A model generated the notes under the pieces. It did not search any database, was not told the origin of the DNA, and saw only the letters and a list, made by a program, of their open reading frames with translations. Source: an uncultured Bacteroidota bacterium (GTDB lineage: Bacteria; Bacteroidota; Bacteroidia; UKL13-3). Taken from it: a stretch of 24,424 bases of DNA. The stretch covers positions 1-24,424 of the forward strand of contig CAISTO010000070.1 in the NCBI GenBank assembly GCA_903888395.1, given 5' to 3'. A program made the translations under genes and the position numbers. Below, in pieces: positions 12,450 through 21,326 of this stretch (position 1 is its first letter; every line of letters starts with the position of its first letter).

Positions 12450-12854
12450 TCACATAATCAAAATACCTTTTTTATCTATAACATTAATGTGCGCTAAGCG
12501 GTTTTTATCAATGCTATTTTCAACAAACACAAACTTACGGTCGTATATTTTTCCATCTAAATAAAAACTAACCCAATATTCATTATTGATGGTAAATAAA
12601 TCTTCGTGCAAAGGTTCTATTTTTCCATAATCTAATGCGTCAATTTCATGCAACATGTGGCGCAAAACACTGGTTTTTACTTCCTCATTATTGATAGTTC
12701 CATAACCTTTACTGCTTATTAAAACGCCATCAATCAAAGCATTGTTAAAGTTAATTAAATATACATTCCAAACCATTTCATTTTCTTCACCTTCTTCATG
12801 AATTACCGCCACGCCCAAGCCATCAAATACTGGTTCTATGATATCTTTTAACAT
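12450..12854 (-). CDS. Conserved-looking protein of unknown function, 134 aa
   Basis: A soluble protein without signal peptide or membrane segment. It begins MLKDIIEPVFDGLGVAVIHE and alternates short acidic helices with beta-rich stretches (EMVWNVYLINFNN, EYWVSFYLDGKIYDRKFVFVE). I do not recognise the family. It starts 3 bp after the stop of the GSCFA gene on the same strand, so the two are very probably co-transcribed and may share a process. Confidence 0.75.
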   Translation of the reverse strand: MLKDIIEPVFDGLGVAVIHEEGEENEMVWNVYLINFNNALIDGVLISSKGYGTINNEEVKTSVLRHMLHEIDALDYGKIEPLHEDLFTINNEYWVSFYLDGKIYDRKFVFVENSIDKNRLAHINVIDKKGILIM

Positions 12855-12857
12855 ATT

Positions 12858-13811
12858 TTATTTAAAATTTATAAATGAATATTTTGTATTGAGTTGCTGT
12901 TGCAAATTAACTATTTGATCTAAATATTTTTGATAACTTATACTTTCGGTATGTAAAGGCTTGTGGTTTACTAACAATAAATATTTTTCAAAATCAACAA
13001 TAAATTTTTTGGTGTTTTCATCCATGCAAGCGTCCATGAATTTATGCCAAACATATTCAATGGCCAAGTGGTTTGGATGAACCAAATCTTGTTTATAAAA
13101 ACGATAATCACGTAGCTCATCTATTACTATTTCGTACGCAGGAAAATAAAAACATTCTGAATCATTTTGCTTTACAATATTATAAACTAACTGATGTAAA
13201 ATGGCTTTGCTTACATTGTTTTCATATAATCCATCGCGAAAATACCTAACAGGACTTATTGTAAAAACTAGTTTAATTTTTGGATTTACTTGTTTTAGTT
13301 TTTGGTAAAATAAATCAAATTTAGTTTTTAAATCACTTGCATTTAACAAAGATTTTTCAAATAATTTTCCATCTAATTTATGATTATTAGAAACAAAAGT
13401 TTGAGTGGGTAAATATTCATAAACCCAGGCAGAACCAAAGGTTATCATTAAATAATCAGCATTTATTAATGTTTCATGTGCCAATAAAGTTGATTGATTA
13501 ATTTGTTCAATGACTTGTTCCTTATCGGCTCCCGAAAAACTTCCATGGTGAAGCATGCTATGCCATAACCCATCATTTAATATTAATTCGTTTGCTGTTA
13601 TTTTATTGTTAAGCAAATACTGATTTAATTGGGTAATGATGGCAAGCGGATTAAACACAATTCCGTTCGGATTTAACAATGTTTTAAACTGATATGTCAA
13701 CAGTTTTTGAGCCATATTTTCAGCAAAACATGAACCTATAGAAACAATGGAACTGCTTGTATTTATTAGGTTGTTGGATGGTGTTATTTGATAATCTAAT
13801 TGTAATTTCAT
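12858..13811 (-). CDS. GSCFA-domain protein, 317 aa
   Basis: The name-giving motif G26-S-C-F-A30 is present in IVSIGSCFAENMAQ. Further blocks are MITFGSAWVYE, VFTISPVRYFRDG and LVHPNHLAIEYVW near the C-terminal half. GSCFA proteins (Pfam PF08885) are thought to be distant SGNH/GDSL hydrolase relatives; S27 and the HPN block would then be the catalytic Ser and His regions, which is inference. No signal peptide is visible, so it is probably cytosolic. The substrate is unknown. It leads a two-gene unit with the 134-aa protein and is divergent from the PhoH gene. Confidence 0.88.
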   Translation of the reverse strand: MKLQLDYQITPSNNLINTSSSIVSIGSCFAENMAQKLLTYQFKTLLNPNGIVFNPLAIITQLNQYLLNNKITANELILNDGLWHSMLHHGSFSGADKEQVIEQINQSTLLAHETLINADYLMITFGSAWVYEYLPTQTFVSNNHKLDGKLFEKSLLNASDLKTKFDLFYQKLKQVNPKIKLVFTISPVRYFRDGLYENNVSKAILHQLVYNIVKQNDSECFYFPAYEIVIDELRDYRFYKQDLVHPNHLAIEYVWHKFMDACMDENTKKFIVDFEKYLLLVNHKPLHTESISYQKYLDQIVNLQQQLNTKYSFINFK

Positions 13812-13993
13812 TCAAGATTTTTTATTTGTTTTAAAATATTTAATGAATTATTTCCGTTTATTAAATAATTGTTTTTTAAATCAATATTTCAAAGTTCAAA
13901 TTTATTAAATTCACAGGTGTTTAAAAGTTTAATGATAAATATAATTTCATAAGGTTCATTTTTGATAAAAGCATTTCTAAAAAACGATATATT

Positions 13994-15430
13994 ATGGCAA
14001 AGAAAATTGTAGCGAAAAAAGTAGCAAAGAAAGTTGCAGTAAAAAAGGTAATTGCAACTAAAAAAATTGTACCCATAAAAAAAACAATTCCAATAAAAAA
14101 AGAAGTGCAACAAAAGAAAATATTTGTATTGGATACTTCTGTAATTTTGTTTGACCACAATGCCATTAAAAACTTTCAAGAACATAATGTAGCCATTCCA
14201 ATTACAGTATTGGAAGAATTGGATAATTTTAAAAAAGGAAATGACACTATAAACTTTGAAGCCCGCGAATTCATTAGGTATTTAGACCAACTTTCGGGTG
14301 AATATACCATTCAAAATTGGATGCCAATCAATGGTGCAAAGCGTGGTCAATTTAAAGTGATCATGAATGAAAAGCCAAAAGGAATTGATGCGCAAATAGT
14401 ATTTGGAGAGCGCAAGGCAGACCATAAAATAATTAATGCAGCAACAGTGATGAAGGAAGAAAATCCTGATTGTAAAGTGGTGCTAATTACCAAAGATGTG
14501 AACCTTCGTTTAAAGGCAAAATCTTTGAATTTAAATGCTGAAGATTATGAAACTGGTAAAATAAAAAACATAGATGGTTTATACAGCGGAAATTCCATTA
14601 TTGAAAAAGTAAAATCGAGTGTAATAGATGAAATTTATGCAAAAGGATTTATTAATTACGAGTTTGTAATGAAAAAGAAACCCAATGCAAACCATTATTT
14701 TATTTTGAAAAATGAAAGGAATTCAGTGTTATGTTATTACGAAGCCGAAACAGAAAGCTTGCGCAGATTAGATAAACAAACAGGACATGGAATTAAACCT
14801 AGAAATGCGGAACAGGCCTTTGCATTAAATGCGGTATTAAATCCAAAAGTTAGTTTAGTTACTATTCAAGGAATGGCGGGTACCGGAAAAACTTTAATTG
14901 CTTTAGCCGGTGCTTTGCAACAACGTTCCGATTTCAGACAAATATATTTGGCAAGGCCAATTATTCCTTTAAATAACCGCGATATTGGATTTTTACCGGG
15001 TGATATCAATTCGAAAATTAACCCATACATGGAACCGCTTTGGGATAATTTGAAAATGATACAAAATCAGTGGAAAGAAACTGATAAAGAATTTCAGAAA
15101 ATTACTGAAATGGTTAGCAATGAAAAAATCATGATTTCAGCTTTGGCCTATATCAGAGGTAGAAGTTTGTCGAATATTCTTTTCATCATAGATGAAGCAC
15201 AGAACCTAACTCCATTAGAAGTAAGAACCATAATTACTAGGGCAGGAGAGGGAACCAAAATTGTTTTTACTGGCGATATCCATCAAATAGATACTCCTTA
15301 TTTGGACTCACAGTCTAATGGTCTTTCTTATTTAATGGATCGTGTAAAAGACAATCCCATGTATGCGCATATTACTTTAGAAAAAGGCGAAAGAAGTGAA
15401 TTAGCAAATTTAGCCAATCAACTTCTTTAA
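13994..15430 (+). CDS. PIN-PhoH family ATPase with a lysine-rich N-terminal tail, 478 aa
   Basis: The core is the PIN-PhoH (YlaK-like) architecture: a PIN nuclease domain from IFVLDTSVILFDH (acidic D47) and VLEELDNFKKG to roughly residue 175, then a PhoH ATPase with Walker A GMAGTGKT (293-300), Walker B LFIIDEAQNLTP, FTGDIHQID and the C-terminal GERSELA. Such proteins are linked to RNA metabolism (helicase plus RNase). The usual N-terminus is only a few residues; here 42 residues precede the PIN domain with eight Lys-Lys pairs spaced 4-6 residues apart, like a histone H1-type nucleic-acid-binding tail. The codons for it contain A-runs of 7-8 bases. The ATG at 13994 is the only plausible start. 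Confidence 0.92.
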   Translation: MAKKIVAKKVAKKVAVKKVIATKKIVPIKKTIPIKKEVQQKKIFVLDTSVILFDHNAIKNFQEHNVAIPITVLEELDNFKKGNDTINFEAREFIRYLDQLSGEYTIQNWMPINGAKRGQFKVIMNEKPKGIDAQIVFGERKADHKIINAATVMKEENPDCKVVLITKDVNLRLKAKSLNLNAEDYETGKIKNIDGLYSGNSIIEKVKSSVIDEIYAKGFINYEFVMKKKPNANHYFILKNERNSVLCYYEAETESLRRLDKQTGHGIKPRNAEQAFALNAVLNPKVSLVTIQGMAGTGKTLIALAGALQQRSDFRQIYLARPIIPLNNRDIGFLPGDINSKINPYMEPLWDNLKMIQNQWKETDKEFQKITEMVSNEKIMISALAYIRGRSLSNILFIIDEAQNLTPLEVRTIITRAGEGTKIVFTGDIHQIDTPYLDSQSNGLSYLMDRVKDNPMYAHITLEKGERSELANLANQLL

Positions 15431-15462
15431 TAAATTAGGAACGAGTTTAAGTAAACAAATGA

Positions 15463-15470
15463 TATATTTG
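15463..15470 (+). promoter_or_regulatory. Candidate -7 element for the marC operon
   Basis: TATATTTG matches TAnnTTTG and is followed by CCAAC, similar to the YihY promoter. It ends 20 nt before the ATG at 15491. No good -33 TTTG is in range. Confidence 0.45.
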
Positions 15471-15490
15471 CCAACTTGTTTTAAGTGCTT

Positions 15491-16057
15491 ATGATTTTTT
15501 CTTTTTCTGATATCACCACCATTAGTTTAACGCTTTTTGCCATTATTGATGTGGTTGGAGCATTGCCACTAATTATTACTATTAAAAACAAACAACAGCA
15601 TTTAGATAGCGGAAAAGCTACCCTTGCCGCTGGAGCTTTAATGGTTTTATTCCTGGTAGTTGGCGATAAATTATTAAATATTATTGGAGTTGATTTACCT
15701 TCCTTTGCTGTGGCAGGGTCTATCGTAATTTTTATTTTAGGCTTAGAAATGATTTTAGGAATTGATATTTTTAGGCAAGATCCAAACGATTCTAATGGAA
15801 GTATTATTCCAATAGCTTTTCCCATTATAGCAGGTTCTGGAACGCTTACTACTATTATTTCCATGAAAGCGGTATATGAATTTCAAAATATTTTAATTGC
15901 CATTTTATTAAATTTAGTATTGGTATATGCCGTTTTAAAGTCTACTACTTTTTTAGAAAGAATATTAGGAAAAGCAGGTTTAGGCTTAATCCGTAAGTTT
16001 TTTGGAGTTATACTTATTTCAATCGCAGTAAAAATTTTCAAATCTAATTTCTTGTAA
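15491..16057 (+). CDS. MarC-family integral membrane protein, 188 aa
   Basis: A six-helix membrane protein of the MarC/UPF0056 family. Visible marks are the N-terminal TLFAIIDVVGALPLIITI, the FAVAGSIVIFILGLEMILGI segment, and IPIAFPIIAGSGTLTTII in the middle, which is the characteristic P-[IL]-x-A-G-P/S-G-T-x-T block. The family is placed with NAAT transporters, but a transported substrate is not established and the old link to multiple-antibiotic resistance has not held up. An in-frame GTG two codons upstream is possible; the ATG is preferred. It leads a tight run of three membrane-protein genes. Confidence 0.9.
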   Translation: MIFSFSDITTISLTLFAIIDVVGALPLIITIKNKQQHLDSGKATLAAGALMVLFLVVGDKLLNIIGVDLPSFAVAGSIVIFILGLEMILGIDIFRQDPNDSNGSIIPIAFPIIAGSGTLTTIISMKAVYEFQNILIAILLNLVLVYAVLKSTTFLERILGKAGLGLIRKFFGVILISIAVKIFKSNFL

Positions 16058-16065
16058 ATCCAACC

Positions 16066-16551
16066 ATGATATTGAAGTTCTATAAAGCGCAAAAAGCGCA
16101 TGGTTTATTGTTTATAATTATTGGTTTTATTGCTACCATTATATCTTTACTTTTAGTGATTAATGTGAATAACGTTTTTTCGAAAGGAATAACCTTGCCA
16201 CTATTTATAATAGGAATATTACAAGTTTCTTTCGGGGTAAATACTTTTAAAAATACACCAATTCATCTATTATTGGTACAAGAATTTGTAAAGGAAAATA
16301 TAGCTTCCATGGCAAATATTGAAATACCTTTTATTCATAAAGAAATATTGTTTCAAAAGAAAGTGATAAACATATTCTTGTTTTTAATTGCACTCGCAGT
16401 TTTATTCCTTTTTGTTTTTAACAATACTTTGTTTTTACAAGGCATAGGAATGGGGCTATTTATTCAATCATTAATTGTAATTACAGCCAACTATTTTGCA
16501 GCGCAAAGAAGTCAAATTTATTTGAAATGGCTTAACGATTATTATAACTAA
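16066..16551 (+). CDS. Four-helix membrane protein of unknown function, 161 aa
   Basis: Two hydrophobic hairpins are visible: about residues 14-34 and 42-58, then 98-118 and 122-145, separated by a polar loop (VQEFVKENIASMANIEIPFI). No family was recognised. It starts 8 bp after marC and is followed 7 bp later by another small membrane-protein gene, so the three are probably one operon. Confidence 0.75.
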   Translation: MILKFYKAQKAHGLLFIIIGFIATIISLLLVINVNNVFSKGITLPLFIIGILQVSFGVNTFKNTPIHLLLVQEFVKENIASMANIEIPFIHKEILFQKKVINIFLFLIALAVLFLFVFNNTLFLQGIGMGLFIQSLIVITANYFAAQRSQIYLKWLNDYYN

Positions 16552-16558
16552 AAAACAC

Positions 16559-16813
16559 ATGACATTACCTTCCAACTTAATACTTATTGTATCGCTCATA
16601 TTACTAATAGTAGTAATTGTTTATTTTTTGTTGCCTAAACTTAATTTGGGTAAGTATGGAAATGCTTATATCAAAACTGCCTTAGCTTGGTTTGCCATTG
16701 GATACATTGCTTATGATATGTATAAACAAGATAAAATTTTCGTTGTTATCATGTTAGTTTTAGGAGCATTTGTATTTGGATACACAGCTTTTACCGCCAA
16801 AGAAAAGAAATAA
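16559..16813 (+). CDS. Small membrane protein of unknown function, 84 aa
   Basis: Three hydrophobic stretches: about residues 6-25 (NLILIVSLILLIVVIVYFLL), 38-53 and 60-77, ending in a charged tail EKK. It is the last gene of the marC run. No family was recognised and no catalytic motif is visible. Confidence 0.7.
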   Translation: MTLPSNLILIVSLILLIVVIVYFLLPKLNLGKYGNAYIKTALAWFAIGYIAYDMYKQDKIFVVIMLVLGAFVFGYTAFTAKEKK

Positions 16814-16819
16814 TATTTA

Positions 16820-16856
16820 ACGAAAAAAAAGCCACCAATTTTTCAATTGATGGCTT
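16820..16856 (-). terminator. Terminator for the GH25 gene
   Basis: On the minus strand AAGCCATCAATT (16856-16845) pairs with AATTGGTGGCTT (16840-16829) through a four-base loop with one G-U, and is followed by a run of eight T. On the plus strand the stem has a C-A mismatch and no T-run, so it stops the minus-strand gene better than the marC operon. Confidence 0.85.
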
Positions 16857-16861
16857 GCTAT

Positions 16862-17647
16862 TTATTTCTTACAAAGGCCTAATAAATCATCGTAGTTTCC
16901 TTTAAATACGTTAAAGTCTACGCCACCTCTTATTCCGTTTACTTTTCCTTTTTCATTGTGTTGCCAAAAGTTCCAAGTAGTAGTTTTTTCGTTCAAATCT
17001 AATGTTTGATAATGAGCAATCCAGAAAGGATATTTTTCAAATTCTTTACCTGAAAAATAATTTTTATAGAAAAAATAATTGGTATAAATAATTGGAGTAA
17101 TTCCATAATGGCGTTCAGTTAAAACTAACCAACGTTTTACTTTTGATTTTAAAACTGCCGGACTTGCACTTCCTTTTATTTCAATGTCTAAAACTGGGGG
17201 TAAATCTTCTCTATCTAATTTTACTTTACTGAAGAAAAAATTGGCTTGTTCTTCTGCTGTTAAATGCGGTCTAAAAAAATGATAAGCACCTCTTAAAATG
17301 CTATTTTTTTTACATTGTTTCCAATTATAATCAAAATAATCATCACCAACTGTTCTTCCCTCAGTGGCTTTAATGAATGCAAATGAAACACCAATTTGAT
17401 CGTCAAACATATTTGACACAGCCTCCCAATCAATATCGCGTTGATGGCGACTAACATCTATTCCATGAATTTCATAATTACCAGGTAAATTTATTCCAAA
17501 ACCAGGGTAACTTGGCGATGTAATTCCTAATCGTTTGGTAATGGTATTACAAACTGCTTTGGCTGGAGGGTATGAAATTAGTAAAAAAACTAATGCCAAA
17601 AACACAAATGCCAAAAAGCTATTGGATAATATTTTTATTGATTTCAT
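16862..17647 (-). CDS. GH25-family lysozyme (muramidase), 261 aa
   Basis: The protein cleaves the MurNAc-GlcNAc bond of peptidoglycan. After an N-terminal hydrophobic segment (about residues 8-26, anchor or signal), the GH25 barrel begins at HGIDVSRHQRDIDW with D64, then FAFIKATEGRTV, GAYHFFRP, LPPVLDIE (D154 and E156, the catalytic acidic pair), PIIYTNYFFY, YPFWIAHY and WNFWQHNEKGKVNGIRGGVDFN near the end. All expected catalytic acidic residues are present. It is probably an envelope-located enzyme for cell-wall turnover; nothing nearby suggests a phage. TATATTTG (minus strand, 17676-17669) gives a -7 element 21 nt before the start. Confidence 0.92.
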   Translation of the reverse strand: MKSIKILSNSFLAFVFLALVFLLISYPPAKAVCNTITKRLGITSPSYPGFGINLPGNYEIHGIDVSRHQRDIDWEAVSNMFDDQIGVSFAFIKATEGRTVGDDYFDYNWKQCKKNSILRGAYHFFRPHLTAEEQANFFFSKVKLDREDLPPVLDIEIKGSASPAVLKSKVKRWLVLTERHYGITPIIYTNYFFYKNYFSGKEFEKYPFWIAHYQTLDLNEKTTTWNFWQHNEKGKVNGIRGGVDFNVFKGNYDDLLGLCKK

Positions 17648-17668
17648 GGATGATTAAATTAATACCTT

Positions 17669-17676
17669 CAAATATA
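17669..17676 (-). promoter_or_regulatory. Candidate -7 element for the GH25 gene
   Basis: TATATTTG on the minus strand fits TAnnTTTG. The nearest TTTG (17705-17702) is 25 bp upstream, slightly farther than usual. Confidence 0.4.
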
Positions 17677-17788
17677 AAACGAATAAATGATGATACTGAT
17701 GCAAACTAACCAATAATAAATTAGTATTTTATGTTGATTGTCTAATTCAATGTACTAAAAATCGTTTGTATTAATTAAACGATTTATT

Positions 17789-19402
17789 TTATTCTACAAT
17801 AATTTTATGTGTTGAATGCGAATTATTTTCATCATAAATTTTTATAAAATAAATACCCTTATTCAATGCAGATATATTCAACTGAATATTTGATTTATTA
17901 ATATAGTTGATTCCATCAACATTTACTTTTTTACCTAAAATATCATACATATCAATATCAGATTTACTCAAGTCGTAATTTGAAGCAATGAATATATTTG
18001 TTTTTGCAGGATTAGGATAAATTTCAATTGTTTTTGCAAAATTCTTAAAATCAGCAACACTTACATTTTGAACATTAATATATCCTGATTTTGTAACAGT
18101 AACAAGCGTTGTTAAATAACTTGCAGTTAATGATACTGAATAACTTCCTGCAGCATTAAATTTAACCACTGGATTTTTACTAGCACTTGTACCCGTTACA
18201 AAAGTTACTGTAGCGGGTGTAAATAACCACTTATAAGTAGTTGGAGTTGCTGAGCTATTATCTGTAAACGTAACATTTTCGCCAACTGAGGCATTGGTTT
18301 TGTCTGCACTAAAGTTAACAACAGGAGCGGGATTAATTGTTACATAATTTGATCTAATGGTATCGTCTTGTCCACCTTCATATATAACTTTTAATTTAAT
18401 GGTATAAACACCAGTAGCATTAAATATAACTCTAGGATTATTGGTTGTTGCACTAGTACCACCAACAAATGAAACTGTATTTGGTGTAATAGTCCATTGG
18501 TAAGATTTTGGACTGCCTGTGCTTGTACTTGTTAAATTAATTGTATCTATCACTGTTGCTGTAGTTCTATTTGCATTAAACTTAGCAGCACTATAAAATG
18601 CTTCTGGTCTGTTTATGTCTTTATACCTAATAGTTAAAGCAGCAGCTAATCCTGTAGTTTGGGTAATTTCTAAAATTGGATAATGTTCGTTTTTAGCATA
18701 CCAAGTAAAAATAGTTCTGTTATTAGGAATTGGTATTTTGAAAGTAGCAACCTCAATTGTATCTGTTTCAGTAATATTAGTTCTAATTCTAATGCAATTA
18801 AACTGTCCATAAGGTGTTTTTATCAAACCCCAACCATCTACTTTTGTAACTCTTCTACCTTGTTGTGAAATTCCTCCAACCGAAGGAATGGTAGCTGTGC
18901 CTTTAAAATATGTTGTATCTCTATCTCCAAAATTCAAAGGAAATTTATAAACGGTATCTCTTGGGCTAAAATTTATTGCTAATGGAATTCCTGAAACAGT
19001 AATACCCCGTCCCATTAAAACATTTGCAGCACTTGTATTTTTATAAAAACCATAAACGTTTTCAATTTTTATTCCTGAAACACTTCCAAATCCTGCTAAC
19101 GCATTTAAAGCATCATCTTTTAAACCATATGTTGCAGCATTTAATAAGCCAAATTGTAATACATAAGGAGTAGCTGTAGGTGCATAAAATTTTTCTATAT
19201 CTTGGGTAACAGGTTTTAAATTTGTAAAATCCCAAATGGTATCAACTCCAGTTTTAGCTGCTTGCGCTGCAGTAATTCCAACAGTTGTTTCGCTGTATCT
19301 CATGGTATCATTCACTCTGGGAATATCAGAACTTAAAATACTGATTTGAGCAAAACTCAAACTACTTATTAAAAGGTAGATAGATGTAAAAATTGTTTTC
19401 AT
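17789..19402 (-). CDS. Secreted PKD-domain protein with type IX sorting tail, 537 aa
   Basis: A signal peptide (MKTIFTSIYLLISSLSFAQ) is followed by a beta-rich region of unknown function (about 20-270) and two PKD-like domains: about 272-356 (SPKSYQWTITPNTVSFVGG, FNATGVYTIKLKV) and 361-446 (VNFSADKTNASVGENVTFTD, FNAAGSYSVSLTA). A C-terminal sorting domain (458-537) opens with IEIYPNPAK and contains YDILGKKV and LNKGIYFIKI before KIIVE. The tail is the Por-secretion type A signal, so the protein should cross the outer membrane through the type IX system and be cell-surface attached or released. PKD domains usually bind polysaccharide or protein; no enzyme domain is visible. No neighbour encodes T9SS machinery. 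Confidence 0.92.
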   Translation of the reverse strand: MKTIFTSIYLLISSLSFAQISILSSDIPRVNDTMRYSETTVGITAAQAAKTGVDTIWDFTNLKPVTQDIEKFYAPTATPYVLQFGLLNAATYGLKDDALNALAGFGSVSGIKIENVYGFYKNTSAANVLMGRGITVSGIPLAINFSPRDTVYKFPLNFGDRDTTYFKGTATIPSVGGISQQGRRVTKVDGWGLIKTPYGQFNCIRIRTNITETDTIEVATFKIPIPNNRTIFTWYAKNEHYPILEITQTTGLAAALTIRYKDINRPEAFYSAAKFNANRTTATVIDTINLTSTSTGSPKSYQWTITPNTVSFVGGTSATTNNPRVIFNATGVYTIKLKVIYEGGQDDTIRSNYVTINPAPVVNFSADKTNASVGENVTFTDNSSATPTTYKWLFTPATVTFVTGTSASKNPVVKFNAAGSYSVSLTASYLTTLVTVTKSGYINVQNVSVADFKNFAKTIEIYPNPAKTNIFIASNYDLSKSDIDMYDILGKKVNVDGINYINKSNIQLNISALNKGIYFIKIYDENNSHSTHKIIVE

Positions 19403-19503
19403 ATTTTGGTTTTTGTTGAGTGCAATTTAAAGTTATTATACCAAAAATAAAAATGGTGAAGAAATACTTTTTATTATTTTTACCATTCAAACTTTAAATA
19501 AAT

Positions 19504-19511
19504 TACATTTG
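19504..19511 (+). promoter_or_regulatory. -7 element of the RNase P RNA gene
   Basis: TACATTTG matches TAnnTTTG and lies just upstream of the first paired bases of the RNA (TGCAAAA from 19515), as expected for a start about 4-7 nt downstream. Confidence 0.6.
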
Positions 19512-19513
19512 CC

Positions 19514-19911
19514 GTGCAAAATGTTCTATCGCGTTACACCTGTGTAATGAGGAAAGTCTGGGCAACACAGAGCAGCATACTACCTAACGGGTAGGCTTTT
19601 AACGTAAAAATTAATTGACAGACAGTGCTAAAGAAAATTAAACTACCTGAGTTTTTTGTATAAAAATTTAGGAAAAGGTGAAAAGGTGGTGTAAGAGACC
19701 ACCGGGTAAATGGTAACATTTATTGCAAGGTAAACCTTATGCGTTGCAAGGTCAAATAGGTTGTACCGAGTTTCGGCTCACAAGGCTGCTCGTCTTGATG
19801 TACAATGGGTAGACTGCAATAGACTATGTTAGTGATAGCATGGCAAGATAAATGATAGAATTTGTTTCATCGAAAGATGAAATAAAACAGAACCCGGCTT
19901 ATAGTTTTGCA
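19514..19911 (+). ncRNA. rnpB: RNase P RNA, bacterial class A
   Basis: The catalytic RNA of RNase P, which trims tRNA 5' ends. It carries the universal core GAGGAAAGTCTGGGC near the 5' end and its P4 partner ACAGAACCCGGCTTAT near the 3' end. Between them are GGTGAAAAGGTGG...GTAAGAGACCACC and the GCTGCTCGTC...GGGTAGACTGC block. The ends pair as P1: TGCAAAA at 19515 with TTTTGCA at 19905-19911. Length near 400 nt fits class A. The exact ends are estimated from P1. It is a single unit with its own promoter and a terminator immediately after. Confidence 0.95.
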
Positions 19912-19951
19912 AAAAAACGGCTTTTTAATTTATTAAGAAGTCGTTTTTTTT
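19912..19951 (+). terminator. Terminator of rnpB
   Basis: AAAAAACGGCTT (19912-19923) pairs with AAGTCGTTTTTT (19938-19949), one G-U, and the stem can extend through TTTAA / TTAAG. The right arm runs into a tract of T. Confidence 0.85.
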
Positions 19952-20056
19952 ATTGCTTGTTATAAACACCTAAAAAAAATTAGTAAACCTTTTTCTTATT
20001 TAAGCGTTCAAAATACTAATTTGCGCAACTATTTAAAATTATTAAAAAAATAAAAT

Positions 20057-21265
20057 ATGCTTAATATAAAAGTACCATCAGTTGGAGAATCAATCAGTGA
20101 AGTTGTTATAGCTCGTTGGAATAAAAAAACTGGTGATTATGTGGCAATGGATGAATTGCTTTGTGAATTAGAAAGTGATAAAGCTACTTTTGAGTTAAAT
20201 GCTGAAAAAGCGGGTATTTTAACTACCAAAGGAAACGAAGGCGATACCATTAAAGTTGGTGACACTATTTGTTTGATAGATGAAACTGCTGCTAAACCAG
20301 AAGGTTCAAAGGCAGAAGTTGAGTCAATAAAACCCAAAACAGAAACTGCGAAGCCAGTTGCTATCAATGAGCAGCCAGAAGCTAATAAACCATTTCCAAG
20401 TGTTGCCGCTGCAAAAATATTAGCAGAAAAAGGAATAGATGTAAAAAATGTAAAAGGTACGGGAAAAGAAGGTAGAATTACAAAAGGTGATGCTTTAAAT
20501 GCTGAATTAAAAGTTACAACAAACGAAACAAAAACCAGGAATGAACGCGTTGAAAAAATGACTTCATTGCGTAAAGTTGTTTCTAAACGATTGGTTGCTG
20601 TTAAAAATGAAACAGCTATGTTAACTACATTTAACGAAGTTGATATGAAGCCAATAATGGATTTAAGAAATCAGTTTAAAGCTCAGTTTAAAGAAAAGCA
20701 TGGTGTAAATTTAGGTTTCATGAGTTTTTTTACAAAAGCTGTTACGGTTGCTTTAAAACAATTTCCATCTGTAAATGCATACTTGAATGGTGAAGAAATT
20801 ATTTTTCACGATTTTTGTGATATTTCAATTGCGGTTTCCGCACCAAAAGGTTTAGTAGTTCCTGTGATTAGAAATGCTGAAAGCATGAGTTTAGCAGAAA
20901 TTGAAAGTGAAGTAGTTCGATTAGCAGGTAAAGCCCGCGATAATAAATTAAGTATTGAAGAAATGACTGGTGGAACATTTACCATTACTAATGGTGGTGT
21001 TTTTGGTAGCATGATGAGTACGCCAATTATTAACGCTCCGCAATCTGCTATTTTAGGAATGCATAATATTATAGAACGTCCTGTGGTTAAAGATGGACTA
21101 ATTGTAGCTAGGCCAATGATGTATTTGGCATTAAGCTACGACCATAGAATTATTGATGGAAGAGAATCAGTAGGGTTTTTAGTAAAAGTAAAACAATGTT
21201 TGGAAAATCCTACTTTGCTATTAACGGAAGGAAATGATCCTAATAAAATGATTTTAGGTTTATAG
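20057..21265 (+). CDS. odhB: 2-oxoglutarate dehydrogenase E2 component (dihydrolipoyl succinyltransferase)
   Basis: E2 transfers the succinyl group to CoA in the TCA-cycle 2-oxoglutarate dehydrogenase complex. The 402-aa protein has a single lipoyl domain (1-76) with the lipoylated K42 in ELESDKATFE, a Pro/Lys-rich linker, an E3-binding domain (about 110-150; PSVAAAKILAEKGID, GTGKEGRITKGD) and a catalytic domain from about 165 with SYDHRIIDG, H363 and D367 being catalytic. VPSVGESISEV and the single lipoyl domain fit OdhB/SucB rather than pyruvate dehydrogenase E2. The E1 gene is not next to it; rnpB precedes it. The upstream TACTAATTTG is close to a -7 element. Confidence 0.94.
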   Translation: MLNIKVPSVGESISEVVIARWNKKTGDYVAMDELLCELESDKATFELNAEKAGILTTKGNEGDTIKVGDTICLIDETAAKPEGSKAEVESIKPKTETAKPVAINEQPEANKPFPSVAAAKILAEKGIDVKNVKGTGKEGRITKGDALNAELKVTTNETKTRNERVEKMTSLRKVVSKRLVAVKNETAMLTTFNEVDMKPIMDLRNQFKAQFKEKHGVNLGFMSFFTKAVTVALKQFPSVNAYLNGEEIIFHDFCDISIAVSAPKGLVVPVIRNAESMSLAEIESEVVRLAGKARDNKLSIEEMTGGTFTITNGGVFGSMMSTPIINAPQSAILGMHNIIERPVVKDGLIVARPMMYLALSYDHRIIDGRESVGFLVKVKQCLENPTLLLTEGNDPNKMILGL

Positions 21266-21271
21266 TATTCT

Positions 21272-21322
21272 AAAAACATAAAAAAAGCGATTTGAAACTC
21301 AAATCGCTTTTTTTATGTTTTT
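21272..21322. terminator. Bidirectional terminator between odhB and the AIM24 gene
   Basis: Two perfect 24-bp arms (21272-21295 and 21299-21322) centred on GCGATTTGA-AAC-TCAAATCGC, with A-rich and T-rich flanks giving a U-tract in both directions. It lies between convergent stops. Confidence 0.95.
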
Positions 21323-21326
21323 AATT

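Noticed and set aside
16862..17647. Phage endolysin
   Set aside because: GH25 enzymes occur in phages, but this one has an N-terminal membrane segment and no phage gene is nearby.
19534..19719. Minus-strand open frame of 61 codons
   Set aside because: It lies inside the RNase P RNA and is explained by the structured RNA.
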